Of a DNA stretch of 64,000 nt, positions 18,167 through 27,026 are shown one piece after another. Under the pieces are notes generated by a model. The model saw only the letters and a program-made list of their open reading frames with translations, had not been told where the DNA came from and ran no database searches. The stretch spans positions 1 through 64,000 of the forward strand of contig SUWK01000001.1 of NCBI GenBank assembly GCA_015061525.1, read 5' to 3'. The DNA is from Lentisphaerota bacterium (GTDB lineage: Bacteria > Verrucomicrobiota > Lentisphaeria > Victivallales > Victivallaceae). A program made the translations under genes and the position numbers. Each line of letters opens with the position of its first letter. The first letter of the stretch is position 1.

Positions 18167-18195
18167 TTGATTTTTTTATGAAAAAGTGTTATATT
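18167..18195 (+). promoter_or_regulatory. Promoter of the V-ATPase I-K pair
   Basis: TTGATT (18167-18172), a 17-base spacer and TATATT (18190-18195), 37 bases before the subunit I start. It shows that these two subunits are expressed from their own promoter. Confidence 0.6.
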
Positions 18196-18232
18196 CTCTA
18201 ACAAACATTATCTTTAACAGGACGGGACCGAA

Positions 18233-20035
18233 ATGATTGTGCCGATGAAAAAAGTGACGCTGATCGCGTTGCAGAATGAGCGTGAGTCTGCGCTTGCTTC
18301 TTTGCGTGATCTCGGCGTGATGCAGATAGAGCTTGAAGAGCGTTTTTCTTCAGAATCTTCTGCCGTTGCCGATCGTGTCAGCTTCCTGAAACGGATGTAT
18401 GATCTTCTGGAGCAGTATGCTGTTGAAAACAAAATGCTGCCGGCGAAAAAATCTGCTGTTCCGGCAATGGATGCTGCCAATGAAACTTATGCCAATGCAG
18501 AAAAGCGTGCTGCTGTTGAAAGCAAGCTCGTTGAGTTGTCGCGCCGTTTGGAGAATTTGGCTGTCTGGGGGGATTTTGATCGTTCTCTTCTGGAAAAATT
18601 GAAAAACAGTGGCGTCAATGTTTTCCTGTGTACAGCTGGAAATGTGGAATTTGAACAGCTTCGCAGACGTGATGATATCCAGTGTCATGTTATATCCCGC
18701 AGCAAAGGGAAAATCGCTTTCGCTGTAATTGCGATGGAAGATATTGATGAGTCCGGGCTGCCGGTTGTCAGACTTGATGAGAATGATGATCCGCGCAGAT
18801 TGAAAGAGAAGATCACCGCGTTAAAAAAAGAGCAGGATTCTCTTATTGAACGGCTGCATTTTCTTGCTGATAATCGTGGTTGCATTGCAGATGCATTGGT
18901 TGGTGAATGTGCGGCATTGGAATTTTGCCGGGTTCGAGATTCTCTTGCGGAACATGGTGCGGTTGCCGCTTTGACCGGTTTTGTCCCGACTCCGGAAATA
19001 GGGAAAATCAGCGAAGCTGCCAAAATCAACGGCTGGGGATTGCTGATCACAGACCCGGCGGATGATGAAGATGTACCGGTTTTGCTGAAGGACAATAAAT
19101 TTACCCGGATAATCAAGCCGCTTTTTGATTTTCTCGGTATTGTGCCGGGATATCGGGAAATTGATATATCCGGAGCTGTGCTGATATTTTTCACCATTTT
19201 TTATGCCATTATTATCGGTGATGCCGGTTACGGGATCATTTTCGGCGCAGCTTCTGTATGCGGATTGCTTGCCGGGAAAAAAATCCCGAAACTTGTGCCG
19301 CCTATGCGTTTGCTGTTGGTATTGAGCGTTGCTGCAACCATTTGGGGGGCTCTTTGCGGCAGTTGGTTCGGAATGTCGGTTATTCCTTTTACAGACAAAC
19401 CGTTTCCGGCACTGGCGTGTTTTCGGGATTTTGCTTCAAGTGCCGCAAAACAGGCGAATATTCAGTTTTTCTGTTTTGTACTGGCGGTTATACAGTTATC
19501 TGTTGGACGTATCTGGCGGGTTGTCAGGGAACGAAATTGGCGTGCTGCCGGACAGCATTTCGGCTGGATGTTGATCATTTGGGGGAATTTTTTCCTTACA
19601 GTTCGATTGATCGTCTATCCCGGAGAATTTCCCGGTTACATGTATATCCTTTATGGTACAGGATTGCTGTTGGTCATGGTATGCGGTGTCAACTGGAAAC
19701 AGGCATCAGATGTGTTCCAGTTCCCATTTGATATAATCGGCAGTTTTACAGATGTCTTGAGTTATATCCGATTGTTTGCTGTCGGACTTGCCGGTGCATG
19801 CATCGCCGGAAGTTTCAATGGAATGGCATTTGACCTTGCGCAAGTATCTGTATGGTTGTTGCCGGCGGGAATTATTGTTGCCTTGGTCGGACATGCGTTG
19901 AATATTGCTCTGGCGCTGCTCAGTGTACTGGTTCATGCGGTACGTTTGAATACGTTGGAGTTTTCCAATCATACAGGTTTGTCATGGAGTGGGCAAAGTT
20001 TTAATCCATTTAAATTAAATAAAAAAGAGGAGTAA
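18233..20035 (+). CDS. ntpI: V-type ATP synthase/ATPase subunit I (a-type stator)
   Basis: 600 aa. The soluble N-terminal half (~1-310) contains charged, coiled-coil-prone stretches (VVRLDENDDPRRLKEKITAL). The membrane half starts at about 310 with FFTIFYAIIIGDAGYGIIFG and includes SYIRLFAVGLAGACIAGSFN, the conserved helix carrying the essential Arg that faces the rotor ring. It forms the ion half-channels and the peripheral-stalk anchor of V-type ATPases. Only six bases separate it from subunit K. The catalytic subunits A, B, D and E are not in the window; the upstream neighbour is proA. Confidence 0.9.
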   Translation: MIVPMKKVTLIALQNERESALASLRDLGVMQIELEERFSSESSAVADRVSFLKRMYDLLEQYAVENKMLPAKKSAVPAMDAANETYANAEKRAAVESKLVELSRRLENLAVWGDFDRSLLEKLKNSGVNVFLCTAGNVEFEQLRRRDDIQCHVISRSKGKIAFAVIAMEDIDESGLPVVRLDENDDPRRLKEKITALKKEQDSLIERLHFLADNRGCIADALVGECAALEFCRVRDSLAEHGAVAALTGFVPTPEIGKISEAAKINGWGLLITDPADDEDVPVLLKDNKFTRIIKPLFDFLGIVPGYREIDISGAVLIFFTIFYAIIIGDAGYGIIFGAASVCGLLAGKKIPKLVPPMRLLLVLSVAATIWGALCGSWFGMSVIPFTDKPFPALACFRDFASSAAKQANIQFFCFVLAVIQLSVGRIWRVVRERNWRAAGQHFGWMLIIWGNFFLTVRLIVYPGEFPGYMYILYGTGLLLVMVCGVNWKQASDVFQFPFDIIGSFTDVLSYIRLFAVGLAGACIAGSFNGMAFDLAQVSVWLLPAGIIVALVGHALNIALALLSVLVHAVRLNTLEFSNHTGLSWSGQSFNPFKLNKKEE

Positions 20036-20041
20036 AAAATT

Positions 20042-20497
20042 ATGGAAATGAGTTCAATGCAGGCATTGGCTATCGGTGTCGGTTATGTTGCTGTCGGTTT
20101 GGCTGCGGTCGGTTCTGCTATCGGAGCCGGTACTGCCGGTGCTGCCGCGATCGGGGCATGGAAAAAGTGTTATCAGCAGGGTAAAGCTGCACCGTTTTTG
20201 TTGATTGCAATGGTCGGTGCGCCGCTTTCACAGACGATTTATGCGATGTTGATGATGGTGCTTTCCAAACAGGCGATTGTGGAAAAACCCCAGTTCGCTC
20301 TGGCGTATATCTGTCTCGGTTTGCTCGGTGGTATAGCGCAGATGGTTTCAGCGATCTTTCAGGGCAAATGCGGAGCTAACGGTTGTGTTTCTTTTGCAGA
20401 AACCGGCAAAGGCTTTGCCAACTATCTGATCGTTCTCGGTGTGGTCGAAACCTGTGCTATCTTTGCATTGGTATTCTCTTTTATGGCGATGCCGTAA
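20042..20497 (+). CDS. ntpK: V-type ATP synthase/ATPase subunit K (rotor ring), Na+-type ligand pattern
   Basis: 151 aa, a duplicated two-hairpin proteolipid with the glycine-rich helix VGLAAVGSAIGAGTAGAAAIGAW. A single ion-carrying carboxylate is seen, Glu136 in VVETCAIFAL; the first hairpin has PLSQTIYAM in the equivalent place. Ser63, Gln64, Tyr67, Gln107 and Glu136 line up with Thr64, Gln65, Tyr68, Gln110 and Glu139 of the Na+-translocating Enterococcus hirae NtpK ring. That suggests Na+ rather than H+ coupling, which is an inference from residue pattern. It follows subunit I with GAGGAG at the junction. Confidence 0.9.
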   Translation: MEMSSMQALAIGVGYVAVGLAAVGSAIGAGTAGAAAIGAWKKCYQQGKAAPFLLIAMVGAPLSQTIYAMLMMVLSKQAIVEKPQFALAYICLGLLGGIAQMVSAIFQGKCGANGCVSFAETGKGFANYLIVLGVVETCAIFALVFSFMAMP

Positions 20498-20576
20498 GTT
20501 ATTGCAGATTTTTGTTATGCCGCTTGGAAGAGAGTTTTTTCCGGCGGCATTTGTTTTTTATGGAGTGGGAATATTT

Positions 20577-21560
20577 ATGAATCTATTGATAAATACCTCT
20601 ACAGATCCGGCATTCAATCTTGCTTTGGAAGAGTTGATAGCAGCAGAATATCCTTCTGAAGTTGTTATGCTCTGGCGTAATGCTCCTGCGATTATCGTTG
20701 GCAGAAATCAGAATACTGAAGCCGAAATCAATGCGGAGGCTGTTCGTGAACGCGGGATTAAGGTTGTCCGCAGAATTACCGGGGGAGGGGCTGTCTATCA
20801 TGATTTGGGGAATATCAATTACACGATCGCAGCCAATGGCCGGCAGCTTGATCAGGAAGCATTTGCCAGGAATGCCGAAATTATAATCAATGTTCTGCGA
20901 ACAATGGGGATTGATGCACGATTTCACGGGCGTAATGATATTCTGGTTGACGGGAGAAAAATTTCCGGGAGTGCAAAAAGTGTTTTGACCGACCGGACTT
21001 TATTTCATGGAACATTGCTTTTTGATGCTGATTTGACCGTTTTATCACAGGTTTTGACTCCGGATGAAGAAAAGATCCGTTCCAAAGGAATCAAGTCTGT
21101 CCGATCGCGGGTAGCTAACTTGAAGGAATATTTACCGGATTTGACCTCAGATGAATTTATGGCAAATTTGGGAACCGGACTTTTGCGGCTCATGCAGCTT
21201 GATGAAGTTACACCTGTTCCTGCAGATTTGATTGTGAAAGCAGAAAAACTTGCCGATGAAAAATACCGCCAATGGCAATGGAATTTCGGAACATTGATCG
21301 CTTACAGTTACCGTCACCGGGAGCGTTTCTCCTGCGGCAGCGTGGAAGTGCGTTTCAATGTAATAGACAACCGTATTGCAGATACGGTATTTTCCGGAGA
21401 TTTTTTCGGGAACCGTCCGGTCGCAGAATTGGCAGAAAAACTGAACGGCTCAATTCCCAGCTTTGATGAAATCGCCGGAAAATTGGCCGTTTCAGATGTT
21501 GCTGAATACATCAGCGGAATTACACCGGAAGAACTTTTGAAACTTTTCCGGTTAGGATGA
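20577..21560 (+). CDS. lplA: Lipoate--protein ligase
   Basis: 327 aa, matching LplA with its C-terminal accessory domain. The N-terminus TSTDPAFNLALEELIAAEY and the lipoyl-binding motif RRITGGGAVYHDLGNINYT are diagnostic. DGRKISGSAKS carries the catalytic-region Lys, and LTPDEEKIRSKGIKSVRSRVANL matches the end of the large domain. It activates lipoate with ATP and attaches it to the lipoyl domains of 2-oxoacid dehydrogenases or GcvH. The longer track ORF overlaps ntpK; ATG at 20577 is chosen because the family sequence starts there and GGAG precedes it. It probably follows the V-ATPase genes on one transcript. Confidence 0.9.
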   Translation: MNLLINTSTDPAFNLALEELIAAEYPSEVVMLWRNAPAIIVGRNQNTEAEINAEAVRERGIKVVRRITGGGAVYHDLGNINYTIAANGRQLDQEAFARNAEIIINVLRTMGIDARFHGRNDILVDGRKISGSAKSVLTDRTLFHGTLLFDADLTVLSQVLTPDEEKIRSKGIKSVRSRVANLKEYLPDLTSDEFMANLGTGLLRLMQLDEVTPVPADLIVKAEKLADEKYRQWQWNFGTLIAYSYRHRERFSCGSVEVRFNVIDNRIADTVFSGDFFGNRPVAELAEKLNGSIPSFDEIAGKLAVSDVAEYISGITPEELLKLFRLG

Positions 21561-21565
21561 TTTGA

Positions 21566-22216
21566 TTATTTTAATATCAGTTCTGCAAAATATTCCGGAT
21601 AAGCAACGTTTGCAAGTGCCTGCGGATAACTGCTGATCTCCCGCTCGTTGTGAAATCTGGAGAAATTATGGCGTACTACCATGATAGTCCATTTTTCATC
21701 ATTTGTAAATTTGAAACCTTTTTCCCTGAAAATGGCTGCCGGAATTGCAATGTAAACATCCCATTTCCCGTTTCCGAGTTGATTCTCAACTGTGAAATCA
21801 GGGAATTTGGAACCGGGTTCCGGATAGAACATCCGTCCGGCCCCGGGGTGAAAGAAGCAGCTTTTTCTGCCGAAAGGATTGACTTGAAATTCCCAAAGGT
21901 AGGTTTCTTTCTCTGATTTGAGAAAAATTTGCAGCGCATCGCCCTGATTGCGCAGTGCATCCTGATCTTTTTTGGCTTCACTGAGAGTATCATTATCTTT
22001 CATCGACAGTGAAAGATAGAGGTTATCTTTATCATTTCTTACAGATACTATCGCTGGTTCTAACGGTTTGCGGTTGTAGTGTTCCGGTTTTTTGGCAATT
22101 ATACGGAATTCTTTGCCTGAGTTATCGCGGCCACCCAGTTGTCCGCGGATTATTTCAGTTGCATTTGAGGCAACAGAAACAAATGCTATCGCAGCAAAAA
22201 CAGTGATTTTTTTCAT
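21566..22216 (-). CDS. Secreted CBM9-like protein
   Basis: 216 aa with a signal peptide (MKKITVFAAIAFVSVASNA). The remainder resembles carbohydrate-binding family 9/DOMON-like sandwiches: VRNDKDNLYLSLSMKDNDTL, then QGDALQIFLKSEKETYLWEFQVNPFG, matching the family pattern of an acidic D-x-L-x-(I/V)-F strand followed by an aromatic E-x-x-x-x-P strand. It is the last gene of a minus-strand run that begins with the zinc transporter, and is paralogous to the preceding gene. Binding to a glycan or to the envelope is likely; the ligand is unknown. Confidence 0.7.
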   Translation of the reverse strand: MKKITVFAAIAFVSVASNATEIIRGQLGGRDNSGKEFRIIAKKPEHYNRKPLEPAIVSVRNDKDNLYLSLSMKDNDTLSEAKKDQDALRNQGDALQIFLKSEKETYLWEFQVNPFGRKSCFFHPGAGRMFYPEPGSKFPDFTVENQLGNGKWDVYIAIPAAIFREKGFKFTNDEKWTIMVVRHNFSRFHNEREISSYPQALANVAYPEYFAELILK

Positions 22217-22245
22217 AATATTACATTCTCCTTGTCAGTGATAAA

Positions 22246-23010
22246 TTATTTGAGTATTTCCATTTTTGCATAATATTCTGTCGCATGATAACCGCCGAAC
22301 GCTTGAGGGAAACAGGAAAGTTCCTGCGCTGGCATATATCGTGAGGCATTGTACCGTGATGAAAAAATCAGCCACTCTTCTCCTGGTGCAAAAAGAACTG
22401 TTCCTGCCGGATGTGATTTGGTAATATGTGGGCGGTTCAATTCAGATAATGGAACAGCTACCACTGTAATGCATGAGTGATCCCGGTCTGAGGGATCATT
22501 GAATGTACCGTTTACCTTTGAATAAACCTTTATACCGACATCCTGATGAGTGAAACTGGATGGTAAACCGACGGTGGATCTGGATGTGAAATAAAAACGG
22601 GTCTGGAGATTATTCGGGGTCCCGTAAATTTCCCAGTAATAGTTTGCATTTGCCGGTTTGATAAAGACTTCAAGTAAATCTCCCTGTTGGTAAAAATGTC
22701 CGCCGTCCTTTTTGGCAGTTGTCATAATATCTGAATCAATCATGTCAGCACGGATATAAAAGTATTTACTGTCATAGAGATATTTGACTGATGCCTGTTC
22801 CTGCGGAAGACGTCTGATATCCATTGTGGTATAGATCAACTTCAAAAATCTGTGAGACGGAACATTATTCCAAACCGGATCATCAATGATATTCTTGTGA
22901 TCAAGATCTGAAACTTTTTTGATTTGAAGTACCGGGCGGAAGGTCGGCTGTGCTGCAGACACTGCAATGCTGCACAAAAAAAGGATAAATACCCATCTCT
23001 TTATTTTCAT
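22246..23010 (-). CDS. Secreted CBM9-like protein
   Basis: 254 aa with a signal peptide ending near AVSAAQP. DPVWNNVPSHRFLKL matches the D-x-x-W-x-x-(A/V)-x-x-x-x-F opening of CBM9-type domains, followed by VKYLYDSKYFYIRADMIDSDI and QQGDLLEVFIKPANANYYWEIYGTP. It is about 29 bases upstream of its smaller paralog and one or two bases after the upstream lipoprotein gene, so these exported proteins form one unit. The function is presumably glycan binding; no catalytic residues are visible. Confidence 0.75.
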   Translation of the reverse strand: MKIKRWVFILFLCSIAVSAAQPTFRPVLQIKKVSDLDHKNIIDDPVWNNVPSHRFLKLIYTTMDIRRLPQEQASVKYLYDSKYFYIRADMIDSDIMTTAKKDGGHFYQQGDLLEVFIKPANANYYWEIYGTPNNLQTRFYFTSRSTVGLPSSFTHQDVGIKVYSKVNGTFNDPSDRDHSCITVVAVPLSELNRPHITKSHPAGTVLFAPGEEWLIFSSRYNASRYMPAQELSCFPQAFGGYHATEYYAKMEILK

Positions 23011-23012
23011 TT

Positions 23013-23573
23013 TTATTTTTCTCCTGATTTTTGGGACGGCAGAACCCGCAGCGTAATGATTTTACTTGACAGTTTCAACGACTTGAGATTCATTTCTGCT
23101 TTAACGAAGTACCGTCGTTCCATCCCCGGTGAGACTTTCAGATGTTGAATAAATTCCAGATTTTTATTGATCAATGCTTTGTTTCCCGGCAGCAATGTCA
23201 TGGGATAGTGCATCACCGGTTGAGTAAGCTCGAAATCCAGTTTTGTCCAGGCTTCCGGATGCGGTTCTTTCATGCCTGTCAACCACGGCTGTACAAAAAC
23301 AGTGATATTATCCTGTTCTTTGGCATACCACTCGGGAATTGATATCGCCTGGGAACCATTGTTGCTCAATGCGAATATCAAAGAACCGCTTTTGCCTGCA
23401 TAAAGATATGTTTTACTCAACAATTGCAAAGACAAATTATCTGCAGGAACCGGTGCGTATTTTACTTTCCCGTCAGGCACTCCCATCGCCATTTTCATTT
23501 TGGGAACTTGCGGTTGTGACACGCATCCGCATGCCAATAAGAGCAGTGCCGGAACAAATTTAATCATTTTCAT
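23013..23573 (-). CDS. Small predicted lipoprotein
   Basis: 186 aa with the lipoprotein signal MKMIKFVPALLLLACGC (lipobox LACGC). The mature part is beta-rich with alternating hydrophobics (LIFALSNNGSQAISIPEWYAK; RYFVKAEMNLKSLKLSSKIITLRVL), suggesting an immunoglobulin-like sandwich. The family was not recognised. The ATG overlaps the dnaG stop by one base (TAATG), placing it in the dnaG operon ahead of two CBM9-like genes. Confidence 0.7.
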   Translation of the reverse strand: MKMIKFVPALLLLACGCVSQPQVPKMKMAMGVPDGKVKYAPVPADNLSLQLLSKTYLYAGKSGSLIFALSNNGSQAISIPEWYAKEQDNITVFVQPWLTGMKEPHPEAWTKLDFELTQPVMHYPMTLLPGNKALINKNLEFIQHLKVSPGMERRYFVKAEMNLKSLKLSSKIITLRVLPSQKSGEK

Positions 23574-25390
23574 TACAAATCCTTTCCTGTTTGCCGGTTT
23601 GAGTTTTGCAGTTTTATTAAGATGTTCATTTTTTCATCATCGGAGGTGGCAAGACGCAGTTTTGCCAGTAAATCATTTTCATTTTGTTTGCGATGCAGTC
23701 TATTGAATTCATCAATCGCATCTTTCAGTGCCTGCTCCAAACGAGCAGGGGGGAATGTCGCAGGTTGATGGATAACTTTGCTTACCTCCGGAGAGGGGGT
23801 TTCCAGCAACAGATTTTTTAATTCATCCGGCAGAGCTTCCATCTCATCATTGAGTGCAGCGTTGATTGCCATATTCAGGGCTTTGCCAACTGGAGTATCA
23901 GTTGGCAGTTTTTCCGGCGGAATCGCTTCTGCCATGGCACGCCCGCAGTTGATGTCAGATACTGCAAGCTCCAGCAGCGTGATGAGTGCCGCGTCTGCTT
24001 TCCGGTGCTTTACAGGCTGTGGAGACGGAATGGTCGGCGTATTATCTCCGGTGGAAAAGGTATTCGCTCTGATCGCGCCGGAGAGTTCTGCATTCATTGC
24101 ACTTTCGCTGATTTCCAGAATTTTTGCAGCTTCTCTTGTATAAACTTCAAGTTCAACCTGATTATTAATGAGTTTGAGAAATGACGCGACGAATGCTGCT
24201 GCCTGACTTCTGCCTACCGGCGAGACGATATCAAATTTTTCCGGCAGTGTTTCACGGAGAATCTCCATCCACGAAACCGTATTCTCAAGAGCATTTTTCA
24301 GGGCAACCGTTCCACCGTTGGCGTATAACTCATCCGGGTCTTTCCCGCCGGGTATTTGCAGTACCCGCAACTCAACAGATAATGGCAGCAGAATTTCCGC
24401 TGCCCGCAAAACCGCCTTGCGTCCGGCGTTGTCTGCATCGAACGCAAGAACAAGGTTCCGGGAATAACGACGGATTATTCTTGCCTGATCAGCAGTAAAA
24501 GCTGTTCCCAACGGTGCTACTGCACAATCAAAACCTGCCCGGTGAAAGGCAATTGCATCCAACTGACCTTCGCAGAGGATAGCTTGTTTCAATCTGCCGA
24601 TACCTTGTCTGGCTTGCGGCAAAGCGTACAGCAGATGTCCTTTGTGAAACACCGGTGTTTCCGGAGTGTTGACATACTTTCTGCCGTCAAGCGGTTTGGG
24701 TTCCAGAGAACGTGCACTGAATCCTACCGGTTTACCTTGTTCATTTTCAATTGTAAATGCAAGACGTCCTTTGAATTGATCGTAGATATTACCGGTACCC
24801 TCTTTGCGGCGCAAAATTCCGGCTGTAAGCATATCTTCATCTGAAAACCCCATAGAGCGACCATAATCCCGGCAGGCTGTCCAACTGTCTGGAACTGCAC
24901 CTATATGAAATTTTTCTACAACATCTCTTGGCACATTACGCTTTTTCAGATATTCAGCAGCAGGAGAACGGGGATTGTCACGGAGATAGCGGCAGAAGAA
25001 ATTGCTGAATTCTCCATTTACTGCAATCAAACGTTCTCTTTCACTGCGCTTTCCCGGATCTTGAACTTTACCATCTTGTTTTTCCGGTATCACCACTCCA
25101 CATCTGGTCGCGAGTATTTGTGCAGCATTGAGGAAATCCAGGTTCTCTTTGTCCATGAAAAAACGGAACACATCTCCGCCTTTTCCACAACCGAAACAAT
25201 GGAAACTCTGACGTGCTGTATCTACGTGAAAGGAGGGCGTTTTTTCTTGATGAAAAGGGCACAATCCTTTCAAACTGGATGAGCCAGAACGTTTCAATTG
25301 GACACCGCAGCTGCTGATAACATCACTGATATCACAACGATGCCGGATCTCTTCAATAACTTCTTTACTCAAATCGAGCATAGGAGGCAT
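23573..25390 (-). CDS. dnaG: DNA primase
   Basis: 605 aa, full-length DnaG. The N-terminal zinc finger is intact (CPFH ... FHCFGCGKGGDVFRF). The RNA polymerase domain (Hatoum: GFSARSLEPKPLDGRKYVNTPETPVFHKG) and the TOPRIM Asp motif (VLAFDADNAGRKA with DPDELY) follow, and a C-terminal helicase-interaction region is present. It synthesises RNA primers for replication. The usual rpoD/rpsU neighbours are absent; instead it lies downstream of the zinc ABC transporter genes and a TPR lipoprotein, six bases after the latter. A second ATG three codons in (MLDLSKEVIEEIR) is an equally plausible start; neither has a strong ribosome binding site. Confidence 0.95.
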   Translation of the reverse strand: MPPMLDLSKEVIEEIRHRCDISDVISSCGVQLKRSGSSSLKGLCPFHQEKTPSFHVDTARQSFHCFGCGKGGDVFRFFMDKENLDFLNAAQILATRCGVVIPEKQDGKVQDPGKRSERERLIAVNGEFSNFFCRYLRDNPRSPAAEYLKKRNVPRDVVEKFHIGAVPDSWTACRDYGRSMGFSDEDMLTAGILRRKEGTGNIYDQFKGRLAFTIENEQGKPVGFSARSLEPKPLDGRKYVNTPETPVFHKGHLLYALPQARQGIGRLKQAILCEGQLDAIAFHRAGFDCAVAPLGTAFTADQARIIRRYSRNLVLAFDADNAGRKAVLRAAEILLPLSVELRVLQIPGGKDPDELYANGGTVALKNALENTVSWMEILRETLPEKFDIVSPVGRSQAAAFVASFLKLINNQVELEVYTREAAKILEISESAMNAELSGAIRANTFSTGDNTPTIPSPQPVKHRKADAALITLLELAVSDINCGRAMAEAIPPEKLPTDTPVGKALNMAINAALNDEMEALPDELKNLLLETPSPEVSKVIHQPATFPPARLEQALKDAIDEFNRLHRKQNENDLLAKLRLATSDDEKMNILIKLQNSNRQTGKDL

Positions 25391-25396
25391 CCGTTT

Positions 25397-26170
25397 TTAT
25401 CTGCTGTTCAAAAGCCGTTTGCTGCGGGTACGTGCCAGTGCGGTTTTTCCGGGATCGTATCCGGCAGTTTTTTCGTAATATTGCACGAAGCGTTTATACA
25501 GGAGACCGGCTTCAACATCACGATGTCCGGTCTTTTCCACGAAAGCCGCAATTTGGAAAAGCAACTCAGGATTATCTTTGATACTGTAGTCCCATGCTTT
25601 CATCATACTCCGGTAGGCTTCTTCTTTTTTTTCTGAACGGTCAAGATAAATACCACGCAAATAATATGCCCTGCCGGTGTCGGCGTTGGACAGCTTTGAT
25701 TTCAATACCAATTGATCCAAATATTTACCGGCAGTGGATTCATTGTTTACGACTCCGAGATTGCAAAGCAAAATCAGGGTGTTGATATCTCCCGGGCGCA
25801 ATATGATGGCGTTTTCAAGCACCGAGTACGCTTCTCCATAACGTTTTTCATCTTTTGAGTAAAGCCTGCCGAGAGTGTACAATGCTGCAAAATCTTGAGG
25901 ATTGCTTTTGGCACACTGTCTGGCAAGATCTACTGCTTTATCCATCTGACCACTGTTTTCAAATGAAAGAATCTGCAGAATCACCGGCGAAACTGCAGCC
26001 GGATTTTCTTCGGAAAGCTGAATTGCTATCTGTTCGGCTTCCTGCCAGTTCCCTTGTTTGACTTTTTTGACAGCATCAACCAGTTTACTGTTGGCAGATG
26101 AATCATCAAAACAGCCGAATCCGGCAAATGCGATTGAAAAAAACGCTAAAAACATATTTATTTTTTTCAT
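25397..26170 (-). CDS. TPR-repeat lipoprotein
   Basis: 257 aa with a lipoprotein signal (FAGFGC lipobox). At least four tetratricopeptide-like helical pairs follow, for example GNWQEAEQIAIQLSEENP, GQMDKAVDLARQCAKSNPQDFAALYTLGRLY and YGEAYSVLENAIILRPGDINTLILLCNLG. TPR proteins act as protein-binding scaffolds; the partner here is unknown. It starts 13 bases after the znuB stop and ends six bases before dnaG, so it bridges the transporter and primase genes in one apparent transcript. Confidence 0.75.
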   Translation of the reverse strand: MKKINMFLAFFSIAFAGFGCFDDSSANSKLVDAVKKVKQGNWQEAEQIAIQLSEENPAAVSPVILQILSFENSGQMDKAVDLARQCAKSNPQDFAALYTLGRLYSKDEKRYGEAYSVLENAIILRPGDINTLILLCNLGVVNNESTAGKYLDQLVLKSKLSNADTGRAYYLRGIYLDRSEKKEEAYRSMMKAWDYSIKDNPELLFQIAAFVEKTGHRDVEAGLLYKRFVQYYEKTAGYDPGKTALARTRSKRLLNSR

Positions 26171-26183
26171 ATTTTCCCCATTA

Positions 26184-27026
26184 TTATTTTGAACTGTATT
26201 TTTTTCTTATCATGCTCAGTATGTAAGCGATTCCCGCCAATACAACGATAGTTGGTCCGGATGGCAGGGCCAACAGACAGCTCAACAACAATCCGGCGGT
26301 AATGAATAATGCATTGTAAAACGCTGACAGGATCATCGTTGTCCGCAAATGTGCGGTACAGCATGCTGCTGCGGCAGATGGCAGTGTTAATAAAGCAATG
26401 ACCAGCATTATTCCGACCAGATTTATCAACAGAACAATTGTAAGCGCAGTTAAAACCAGCAGTCCGATATAGAGTGCCGTAACCTTTATCCCACGCAATT
26501 TTGCAAATGTATCATCAAAACTCATTGCCAGCAACGCCGGAAAGAAGATTATTGTTGGAATCAGGATTATCGCATCAAGGATCAGTGTCATATAAGTATC
26601 ATTTGAGGTGAGCAGCAGAATACTGCCGAAAAGATATCCCTGCCAATCAACATACCCCGGTGTGCGGTCAAGGAACAATAAGCCGATTGACATTCCGATT
26701 GCCCATACTGCTCCAATGATAGTATCTTCTCTTTCTTTTGCATATATACTGACGATCCCGACTGCAACCGCGGCTGCCACTGCCCCGATAACAGCACCCA
26801 GAGTCGGAGTGAACCATTGCCATAAGCATACCCGCTGCAGAAAAAGAGCCAACCCGAAACCACCGAGGGCAGCATGAGTGCTGGCACCGGCAAGAGAAGA
26901 TATTCTGCGGGTGACGACCATTGTGCCGATTACGCCGAGGGCAGGGGACAGGCACAAACCGGTCAATATCGCAAAACGGAGAAAGCTCCATTCCGGCGCA
27001 AAAAGAATATCTTTGAATTCAAGCAT
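26184..27026 (-). CDS. znuB: Zinc/manganese ABC transporter permease (ZnuB-like)
   Basis: 280 aa, an ABC-3 family integral membrane permease with about eight hydrophobic helices. SSLAGASTHAALGGFGLALFL matches the conserved S-(D/H)-A-x-x-H-x-(A)-(L)-x-G motif of metal-type permeases, and FAKLRGIKVTALYIGLLVLTALTIVLLINLVGIMLVIALLTLPSAAA fits the core. The track start is a TTG; ATG at 27026 is preferred because it overlaps the znuC stop in a TGATG junction. It forms the membrane channel for metal delivered by ZnuA. Confidence 0.85.
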   Translation of the reverse strand: MLEFKDILFAPEWSFLRFAILTGLCLSPALGVIGTMVVTRRISSLAGASTHAALGGFGLALFLQRVCLWQWFTPTLGAVIGAVAAAVAVGIVSIYAKEREDTIIGAVWAIGMSIGLLFLDRTPGYVDWQGYLFGSILLLTSNDTYMTLILDAIILIPTIIFFPALLAMSFDDTFAKLRGIKVTALYIGLLVLTALTIVLLINLVGIMLVIALLTLPSAAAACCTAHLRTTMILSAFYNALFITAGLLLSCLLALPSGPTIVVLAGIAYILSMIRKKYSSK

